Below the pieces are notes generated by a model, which saw only the letters and a list, made by a program, of their open reading frames with translations, ran no database searches and was not told the DNA's origin. Shown here in pieces: positions 1 to 5,235 of a stretch of DNA of 5,235 nucleotides. Numbering within the stretch: position 1 is the stretch's first letter; every line of letters starts with the position of its first letter. The position numbers and the translations under genes were made by a program. The stretch spans positions 1 through 5,235 of the forward strand of contig CAZDDI010000121.1 of NCBI GenBank assembly GCA_964504195.1. Direction: 5' to 3'. The DNA is from CAZDDI01 sp964504195 (GTDB lineage: Bacteria; Chloroflexota; Anaerolineae; B4-G1; SLSP01).

Positions 1-115
1 CAGCCGGTTTTTGGCTGGTGGAGTATTCTTTGTTAAGGTGCAAAAGTCGAGTTATTACTCCCAACCTGGCTTTGATACATCAAACGCACAATCTTCTGTT
101 TGAAGCCGCCAGCAA

Positions 116-1351
116 TTAAGGAATCCAAATAGGCTGATAATTATTACCAGCCAAATCCGTTGTTAAATTCACTAGTTGCGTTCCATCACGGTTCATCAAC
201 CAAACATCACTTTTTTCTAGATTCAAACAGGCTGTAGTAAACGCGATCTTGTCTCCAGAAGCCGCCCATACCGGATCGCATCCCCGCACCTGAGTAGATG
301 TAACCTCTGCTGTAACAAGGTCACCAATCAGTAGCTCTTCGGTAGACCGATCTTGCCACACAAACCAACGGAAATCATGGCTAGCAATAGCACTGATATT
401 TGCCTCATCCCATGGTAAAAAGGGGCGACAGTGTGTTCCATCATACTTCATAACATAATGTTGTTCGTTAGCAACTCCATCACGCAATGTGCTAAAAAGT
501 ATCTCCTCATCAGAGAGCCAACTACCACCTCGATCCTGTCCAGTTGTAGTTAGTTGTATAAGTTCTTCAGTTTGCACATTAAATCTGTAGATATTCATCG
601 CCGATTCGCCCGGATGACAACCGCTGTTAAAGAGCAAATACCGACTGTCTGGGGACCAAGCGGGAGCACACTCCATCATCCCCATTGTTGGCGGGGGTTG
701 CCTCGCGGTGATTTGCTGGGGATTTGCGCCGTCCCGCTCTATGATGTAGATGCGATATTGACACATTTCTTGACACAAATGACTCCCACTTACACCAGGG
801 GCTGAATGATATGCGATGTGTGTTCCATCTGGTGACCACACCGGTGTAGTATCCGCTCGCTGATTGCCGGCTGTTAAATTGACAAGTTGATGGGTCTCAA
901 GCGAGATGGTGTAAATATCCTGTTCCGCGCCCTGATATGCCGAAAAAGCGATTTCTTTTCCGTTTGGGGACCAAGCAAAAGACACTACCTCTATTCCAAA
1001 GGTCAAAGGCAACGGCGTTTCACTGCCATCCGGCAATACATACAGCGTCAGTAGCTCTTCATATTCAGCCAGAAAAGCTAGATTATCCCCGTCAGGAGAC
1101 CCCTGGGGACGTTGCCACCTGAATATGCTGGAAATCCGTTGCGGTTCCCCACTCTCAGTTGAAACTACATATAACCCAGTTGTGTCGCCTTGTGCAGAAA
1201 TAAACACGAGTTTTTCAGGTGTGGGCGCGGCGCGACAGCCCCACAGCAACAAGAGTAATGCGTTCAACATGACCCAGATTAATCTCCGTAAAAGCAGACT
1301 CAAGGAAGCGCCTTTATTTCTGCGGCAGCTGTGGTTCAGGATTAAAGACAT
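116..1351 (-). CDS. PD40/TolB-like beta-propeller lipoprotein (about eight blades)
   Basis: This 411-aa protein has a long basic N-region (RRNK near 10-13, RR at 22-23), a hydrophobic stretch at about 24-37 and the lipobox LWGC ending at Cys39. It is therefore a likely signal-peptidase-II lipoprotein anchored outside the cytoplasmic membrane. The rest consists of PD40 repeats: SPDG at 85-88, SPNG at 128-131, SPDG at 173-176, SPDS at 233-236, then weaker copies near 279 (SWLSDEEILF), 325 (SHDFRWFVW) and 364 (AASGDKIAF), with a closing YQPIWIP at the C-terminus. This points to seven or eight blades, more than its upstream neighbour. Seven cysteines follow the lipidated one (193, 197, 228, 245, 308, 358, 375), unusual for such propellers and absent from the neighbour. 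No enzyme motif is visible; ligand or protein binding is inferred from the fold. It is probably the second gene of a two-gene unit with the 319-aa protein. The ATG at 1351 is preferred over TTG at 1384 because of GGAGGG. Confidence 0.9.
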   Translation of the reverse strand: MSLILNHSCRRNKGASLSLLLRRLIWVMLNALLLLLWGCRAAPTPEKLVFISAQGDTTGLYVVSTESGEPQRISSIFRWQRPQGSPDGDNLAFLAEYEELLTLYVLPDGSETPLPLTFGIEVVSFAWSPNGKEIAFSAYQGAEQDIYTISLETHQLVNLTAGNQRADTTPVWSPDGTHIAYHSAPGVSGSHLCQEMCQYRIYIIERDGANPQQITARQPPPTMGMMECAPAWSPDSRYLLFNSGCHPGESAMNIYRFNVQTEELIQLTTTGQDRGGSWLSDEEILFSTLRDGVANEQHYVMKYDGTHCRPFLPWDEANISAIASHDFRWFVWQDRSTEELLIGDLVTAEVTSTQVRGCDPVWAASGDKIAFTTACLNLEKSDVWLMNRDGTQLVNLTTDLAGNNYQPIWIP

Positions 1352-1354
1352 TGT

Positions 1355-1360
1355 CCCTCC
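1355..1360 (-). promoter_or_regulatory. Shine-Dalgarno site of the second propeller gene
   Basis: The minus strand reads GGAGGG, a 3-nt spacer (ACA) and ATG at 1351. The site lies wholly in the 14-bp gap after the upstream stop. Spacing is short, but the motif is strong and favours this ATG over the TTG at 1384, which would overlap the upstream gene. The tight layout suggests translational coupling. Confidence 0.65.
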
Positions 1361-1365
1361 ATAAA

Positions 1366-2325
1366 TTATGGTTGCGTCCCCCAATCTGGGGCGTAATCAT
1401 TCGCGGAATTGTGGGTAAGACGCGTCAATTCTCGGGTGAAAATGTTGATAACATAGAGTTCAGCATTCCCCTCCTGGTACCAACTAAAAACCAGATGTTC
1501 ACTGTCTGGTAACCAGGAAGGTGTGATCTCCGGTGGCGTTGAGGCAGTATCTAAAGCCGGATCAGATGAAAGCAAAGGCGTAATCTCCTGGCTGCTTACA
1601 TCGAGCAGGTAGATTTTGCGAGAATGCCGATCAGTAAAGGCAATGTATCGCTCATCAGGCGACCAAGCCGGCTGGTCATAAGTAGCTGTAGTAAAGGTAA
1701 CCCGAGTAATCATACGATCAGTGAGGTTGAGGGTGTAGAGATTGTTATCCACGATACCTACTTCATTGCTCTGAGTCGAAGCAAAAAGTAGTTTCTTGCT
1801 ATCGGCTGACCAAGTAGGGTAACCGTGATATGCCGAGGATTCTGTAAGTTGCGTTATCCCACTACCGTCGGGGCGCATAATGTACAGTTGCAACCCACCG
1901 GATATAAATGCGATCCATTCTCCATCCGGGGACCAGCGAGGTTCAGCAACAAAAGTCTCGTGGTCAGTAAGTTGCACTTGTTCACTTCCGTCTAATCGCA
2001 TACGATAAAGATAATTTTTTCCCGCACGCTCGGATACAAAAACGATATACTGTCCATCTGGGGAAAAACTTGGATAACGATCTGCCGCGGGGTTATGCGT
2101 CAGCCGTGTTTGTGAACTACCGTCAGCGTTCATGATATAGATTTCCTCGTTCCCATCCCGCGTGGATACAAACACGATTTGCCCGGTAGCCAACATAGAT
2201 TCAAGAGAAGTAGCTGGCAATTCTGACTCCCGAAGCAACGCAACACACTGCACCAAGATAAAAATCGAGTTTATCATAATGAGTATTCCCCATAATCTTC
2301 GGGAAACACAGCTTAATGCACACAT
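1366..2325 (-). CDS. Membrane-anchored or exported PD40/TolB-like beta-propeller protein (about six blades)
   Basis: This 319-aa protein starts with basic residues (Arg9, Arg10) and a hydrophobic segment at about 11-31, so it is exported or anchored. The lipobox-like LVQC ends at Cys27, but Gln before the Cys is atypical, making lipoprotein status uncertain. From about residue 48 the chain is made of PD40 repeats, as in the TolB C-terminal propeller: SPDG at 88-91 and 132-135, SADS at 173-176, SPDE at 222-225, LPDS at 272-275, and a closing YAPDWG at 311-316, spaced about 40-50 residues. Six such motifs suggest a six-bladed propeller closed by the two termini. Blades show the usual IYIMNADGS...RLT pattern. 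The TolB N-terminal domain is absent, and no Tol/Pal gene is nearby, so I do not call it TolB. No catalytic residues are recognisable; a binding or scaffold role is inference. After the signal segment there is no cysteine. The start is set by AAAGGAG. The next gene follows after 14 bp. Confidence 0.9.
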   Translation of the reverse strand: MCALSCVSRRLWGILIMINSIFILVQCVALLRESELPATSLESMLATGQIVFVSTRDGNEEIYIMNADGSSQTRLTHNPAADRYPSFSPDGQYIVFVSERAGKNYLYRMRLDGSEQVQLTDHETFVAEPRWSPDGEWIAFISGGLQLYIMRPDGSGITQLTESSAYHGYPTWSADSKKLLFASTQSNEVGIVDNNLYTLNLTDRMITRVTFTTATYDQPAWSPDERYIAFTDRHSRKIYLLDVSSQEITPLLSSDPALDTASTPPEITPSWLPDSEHLVFSWYQEGNAELYVINIFTRELTRLTHNSANDYAPDWGTQP

Positions 2326-2424
2326 GATACGCTCCTTTGCGGGATCGAAGTACCGCCCGCCCTGGTAGATACGGCGCGTGCTCCAATCGTACACCCCACC
2401 GCAGATCAGATAGCTGAGCAGGGC
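2326..2424 (-). pseudogene. Possible relic of an RHS repeat-associated core
   Basis: After an in-frame TAA at 2425-2427, the minus strand stays open for 33 codons and runs straight into the next gene's ATG in the same frame. The translation contains ICGGVYDWST and then IYQGGRYFDPAKERI. From memory, RHS cores read roughly TGQ-YD-S-TG-YY--ARYYDP-xGRF; the match is ungapped over about 22 residues, with Y, D, S, T, Y, R, Y, D, P, A and R in the expected places. Nothing else of an RHS protein is visible: no YD repeats upstream and no toxin tip downstream. It could be the 3' remnant of a deleted gene, or chance. A GTG at 2394 could alternatively extend the propeller protein by 23 residues, but the Shine-Dalgarno site lies inside this stretch, just before the ATG. 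Confidence 0.3.
2332..2338 (-). promoter_or_regulatory. Shine-Dalgarno site of the first propeller gene
   Basis: The minus strand reads AAAGGAG, a 6-nt spacer (CGTATC) and ATG at 2325, the same motif and spacing as at glgP. This supports the ATG at 2325 over the in-frame GTG at 2394. Confidence 0.8.
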
Positions 2425-2479
2425 TTATGGCTCCTCCAGCCCCGCGCTGTCGGGATCAAAGGCAGAATCATAACAAATA

Positions 2480-2507
2480 GCAGGGGTAGCTTCACCGCTA
2501 CCCCTGC
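2480..2507 (-). terminator. Rho-independent terminator downstream of glgP
   Basis: A perfect inverted repeat, GCAGGGGTAGC and GCTACCCCTGC, forms an 11-bp GC-rich stem with a 6-nt loop. It begins about 15 nt after the glgP stop codon. On the minus strand the stem is followed by TATTTGTTATGATT, which is T-rich but not a pure T run, so termination may be imperfect. It separates glgP from the propeller genes and implies that those genes have their own promoter. Confidence 0.8.
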
Positions 2508-2522
2508 GCCAGGCTTATCTCC

Positions 2523-5096
2523 TCACGACGCCCAGACGATGTACCCCGGTAGCAGCGGCGTCGCCAAATCCTCATGGCGCGGGGAGACGCGCACGGTGTA
2601 GCCGAATAACCCACTCTTGTCACAAGGTACATCGCGCACGGCGTAGCGATACTGCCCCGGCTGCACCGGCTCGACCATCTCCATCGTCACCACCTGCGCA
2701 TCCACAATATCGCCGCGTGCATTGACCCCGCCCAGATACAGTTCCACACACACATCGGCGGGCGTCAAGTCCCCCAGCGTCACCAGCGCCTCCGCGCCCA
2801 GCGTTTCGCCCACGCGCGGCTCGTCGCGCGGGAGCTGCGCCTGCACCTGCTCCGCCCGCACCTGCCCCCAGGCCTGCTCGATGCGCGCGCGCCACGCCGC
2901 CAGCGCCTTGATGCGCGCCAAATCGTCCGCCGCCAGCCGCTCGTAGCGCTCGGCGGTAGGCATGTAAAACCGCTGCGTGTACTCCGCTACCATGCGGTTG
3001 GTGTTGAAGAAGTGGCACAACTCGCTGATGTCGTGCTTCATCAGGTCAATCCACTGGCGCGGCAGCCCATCGCGCCCGCGCGTGTAAAACGTGGGAATCA
3101 CATCGCGCTCGAGCAAGTCATACAACGCTTCCGCTTCCACTTGATCCTGATAATTACGGTCGTCGTACATCTCGCCACGCCCAATGGCCCACCCCACCCC
3201 GGGGATGTACGCCTCGTCCCACCAGCCATCCAGAATGCTGAGGTTGAGGACGCCATTGGCGGCGGCCTTCATGCCGCTGGTGCCGCTGGCCTCGCGGGGG
3301 CGGCGGGGCGTATTGAGCCACACATCACACCCCTGCACCAGATAGCGGCCCACAGTCATGCCGTAATCCTCCAGGAACACAATCCGGCGGCGGAAACGCT
3401 CCTGGCGGGCCAGCGTCACAATAGTGCGGATGAGCTCCTTACCAGGATCATCGCGCGGGTGCGCCTTACCGGCAAAGATGATCTGTACCGGGCGCTCCGG
3501 GTTGTTGAGCAGCTTGTCTAACCGTTCCAAATCGCGGAAAATAAGGGAGGCGCGCTTGTAGGTGGCAAACCGCCGGGCAAAGCCGATGGTGAGCACCTCA
3601 GCGTCGAGCACCTCGCCAGCAGCTTCGATCTCACGGGGCGAGCCACCGCGCCGAGCCACCTGATCATGCAAACGGCGGCGCGCGAAGGCCACCAGCCGCT
3701 CGCGGCGGCGCTCGTGGGTGCGCCAGAGCTCCTCGGCGGCCATGCTCTCCGCGCGATTCCAGGCTTGCCGGTCGGCAGGCTCCTCACGCCAGCGCGGGCC
3801 GAGATAGCGATCGTAGAGCTCCTTCATATCGCGCGAAATCCACGAGAGGAAATGCACGCCGTTGGTAATAGCCGTGATAGGGACTTCGTCTTCGGCGACG
3901 CCGGGCCACAGCCCGCGCCACATCTCCCGGCTCACCTGGCCGTGCAGTTCACTCACACCGTTGGTGTGCGCCGCCAGCCGCAACGCGAGCACGGTCATGC
4001 AAAACGTCTCACTGTGATCGCGCGGATTCACCCGCCCTAGCGCCAGGAAATCCTCACGATTGAGGCCCAGTTCGCGGTAATAGCCGCCAAAATAGCGCTC
4101 CATCATCTCCGGCGGGAAACGGTCATGCCCGGCAGGGACAGGCGTGTGCGTGGTGAACACCAGACTTGCCGCAGCCGCCTCGCGCGCCTCGACGTAAGTG
4201 AGGCCATGATCGCGCATCAAACAACGGATGCGCTCCAGCGCCAAAAACGCGGAGTGGCCTTCGTTGATGTGATACACGAGCGGCTGCAAGCCCAACGCTT
4301 CCAGCGCGCGATAGCCGCCGATGCCTAGCACAATCTCCTGCTTGATGCGCATCTCATCATCGCCGCCGTAAAGCTGGTCGGTGATGTCGCGGTCATCGGG
4401 GCGATTCTGGGGCAAGTTCGCATCGAGCAGATAGAGGGGAACGCGCCCCACCTGCGCCCGCCACACCTGCACCCACACCGTCCGCCCGCTAATCTCGACT
4501 GAAACAGTCAACGGCTCGCCATCCTTACCCTTCTCCAACCGTACCGGTAAGTTGTCGAAATCATTATCGGCGTAGAGCTCCTGCTGCCACCCGGCCTGAT
4601 TGAGGTATTGCTGGAAGTAGCCCTGTTGATAGAGCAGGCCCACGCCCATCAGCGGCAGACCCAGGTCGCTGGCCGATTTGAGATGATCGCCAGAGAGGAT
4701 GCCCAGGCCGCCCGCGAAGATCGAGAGACACTCAGTCACGCCAAACTCGGCGGAGAAATAGGCCACAATCGGCCCGGCGGGCTTCTCATAAGTGCGCCCA
4801 AACCAGGCCGAGCCATCGCCGTTGTTGACGTACTCCTGGAAATTGCGCCAGACACGCGCCAGATGCGCCCTGAAGCCCGCATCCTCAACGGCGGCCTCCA
4901 ACCGTTGTTGGTCAATCACGCCCAGCATCAACATCGGGTTATGGTCAGAAGTCTCCCACAAGTCACTATCCAGACGGCGGAAGAGCTCGATCGTATCGTG
5001 ATTCCAGGCCCAGCGGAGGTTGTAGGCAAGTTCGCGCAGGGGTTCCAGCGGCTCCGGCAACGAGGGGATAATCGAAAACGTGCGAATCGGTTTCAT
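2523..5096 (-). CDS. glgP: Alpha-glucan (glycogen/maltodextrin) phosphorylase, short type, GT35
   Basis: This 857-aa cytoplasmic enzyme is predicted to cleave alpha-1,4-glucan with phosphate, releasing glucose-1-phosphate (EC 2.4.1.1). Residues about 10-100 match the DUF3417 N-terminal region of short-type phosphorylases (LAYNLRWAWNHD near 23-34). The GT35 core follows: AGGLG at 128-132, INEGHSAF at 277-284 and THTPVPAGHD near 316-325, whose His317 should equal rabbit muscle phosphorylase His377. RRFATYKR near 508-515 supplies Arg509 and Lys514, the counterparts of phosphate-binding Arg569/Lys574. EASGTSGMKAAANG carries the pyridoxal-phosphate lysine, Lys610. The C-terminus (RHEDLATPLLPGYIVWA) is typical of the subfamily, so the protein looks full length and active. 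The ATG at 5096 is chosen because AAAGGAG lies 6 nt upstream and family similarity begins there; an in-frame TTG at 5147 would add 17 residues without support. No other glycogen gene is in the window. Glycogen versus maltodextrin preference cannot be read from sequence. Confidence 0.97.
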   Translation of the reverse strand: MKPIRTFSIIPSLPEPLEPLRELAYNLRWAWNHDTIELFRRLDSDLWETSDHNPMLMLGVIDQQRLEAAVEDAGFRAHLARVWRNFQEYVNNGDGSAWFGRTYEKPAGPIVAYFSAEFGVTECLSIFAGGLGILSGDHLKSASDLGLPLMGVGLLYQQGYFQQYLNQAGWQQELYADNDFDNLPVRLEKGKDGEPLTVSVEISGRTVWVQVWRAQVGRVPLYLLDANLPQNRPDDRDITDQLYGGDDEMRIKQEIVLGIGGYRALEALGLQPLVYHINEGHSAFLALERIRCLMRDHGLTYVEAREAAAASLVFTTHTPVPAGHDRFPPEMMERYFGGYYRELGLNREDFLALGRVNPRDHSETFCMTVLALRLAAHTNGVSELHGQVSREMWRGLWPGVAEDEVPITAITNGVHFLSWISRDMKELYDRYLGPRWREEPADRQAWNRAESMAAEELWRTHERRRERLVAFARRRLHDQVARRGGSPREIEAAGEVLDAEVLTIGFARRFATYKRASLIFRDLERLDKLLNNPERPVQIIFAGKAHPRDDPGKELIRTIVTLARQERFRRRIVFLEDYGMTVGRYLVQGCDVWLNTPRRPREASGTSGMKAAANGVLNLSILDGWWDEAYIPGVGWAIGRGEMYDDRNYQDQVEAEALYDLLERDVIPTFYTRGRDGLPRQWIDLMKHDISELCHFFNTNRMVAEYTQRFYMPTAERYERLAADDLARIKALAAWRARIEQAWGQVRAEQVQAQLPRDEPRVGETLGAEALVTLGDLTPADVCVELYLGGVNARGDIVDAQVVTMEMVEPVQPGQYRYAVRDVPCDKSGLFGYTVRVSPRHEDLATPLLPGYIVWAS

Positions 5097-5102
5097 TGGT
5101 TG

Positions 5103-5109
5103 CTCCTTT
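5103..5109 (-). promoter_or_regulatory. Shine-Dalgarno site of glgP
   Basis: The minus strand reads AAAGGAG followed by a 6-nt spacer (CAACCA) and ATG at 5096. This near-ideal site decides the start in favour of the 857-aa form over the in-frame TTG at 5147. Confidence 0.85.
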
Positions 5110-5235
5110 CTTGTACACAGGGGGAAAAACGCCAAAGGTACTTTCAAGCTAGCACAATTTTAGCGGAAGGCAAGTTGATAACTGACCATTCGCGTAAAAC
5201 GTAAACCAAATCACGAATTATCTGGTACACTCAGG

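Noticed and set aside
1..17. Small hairpin CAGCC / GGCTG at the window edge, downstream of the last gene
   Set aside because: The stem is only 5 bp and about 100 bases past the stop codon. Any T tract for a minus-strand terminator would lie outside the window, so it cannot be supported.
34..134. Short minus-strand open stretch (about 35 codons) overlapping the end of the 411-aa gene, with ...GGFKQKIVRLMY...
   Set aside because: The look is faintly like a transposase helix-turn-helix start, but it has no ribosome binding site, no ATG at the front and is bounded by stops; chance is the simplest explanation.
1366..2325. Naming the 319-aa protein TolB
   Set aside because: Only the PD40 propeller part is present. 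The TolB N-terminal domain and neighbouring tol-pal genes are absent, so only a fold-level name is justified.
2386..2393. TGTACGAT on the minus strand as an extended -10 for the propeller genes
   Set aside because: There is no -35 at the right distance and the same bases fit the RHS-like coding relic. Another candidate, TATGAT just after the terminator stem, is equally unsupported.
2620..3018. 132-aa Gly/Ala/Arg-rich open frame on the minus strand in another frame of glgP
   Set aside because: Its low-complexity composition is typical of an out-of-frame reading of GC-rich coding sequence, and glgP in the true frame is continuous to its expected C-terminus.
3012..3521. 169-aa open frame on the plus strand opposite the PLP-lysine region of glgP
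   Set aside because: It is a shadow of the real gene: it is antisense to the most conserved part of the phosphorylase and its composition is that of GC-rich antisense translation.
5157..5162. TAAAAT on the minus strand as a -10 element for glgP
   Set aside because: It matches five of six consensus bases, but no acceptable -35 hexamer lies 16-18 bases upstream, so the promoter is not assignable by eye.
4608..5204. 198-aa open frame on the plus strand opposite the start of glgP
   Set aside because: It lies antisense to the highly conserved N-terminal half of glgP, has no recognisable domain or ribosome binding site, and is explained by the GC-rich codon pattern of glgP.

Overview
The window reads as bacterial chromosome. 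It carries three genes, all on the minus strand: a long, GC-rich gene for a short-type alpha-glucan phosphorylase (glgP, 2523-5096), then two adjacent genes for exported PD40/TolB-like beta-propeller proteins (1366-2325 and 116-1351). The phosphorylase subtype (DUF3417 N-terminus, Trp-rich PLP-lysine motif) and the PD40 lipoproteins would fit a Chloroflexota bacterium such as Anaerolineae or a relative. That placement is inference from gene style only, because no marker gene is present.

Layout, right to left in the direction of transcription: 5097-5235 is a leader with a clear Shine-Dalgarno site for glgP. glgP ends at 2523 and is followed about 15 bases later by a perfect 11-bp hairpin that looks like its intrinsic terminator. 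The spacer at 2326-2479 contains a short open stretch, in frame with the next gene, whose translation resembles the RHS repeat-associated core motif and may be a gene relic. The first propeller gene (319 aa, about six blades) and the second (411 aa, about eight blades, with a convincing lipobox) are 14 bp apart, so they are probably co-transcribed and perhaps translationally coupled. Positions 1-115 hold nothing I can call.

Functionally the window has two unrelated parts. GlgP releases glucose-1-phosphate from glycogen or maltodextrin in the cytoplasm. The two propeller proteins are predicted to sit on the outer face of the cytoplasmic membrane, with no recognisable enzymatic residues. Base composition differs visibly between the two parts, being much richer in GC in glgP. 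I see no CRISPR array, tRNA, rRNA, intact mobile element or clear new system. The items most worth a second look are the RHS-like relic feeding into a propeller gene and the cysteine-rich loops of the second propeller.
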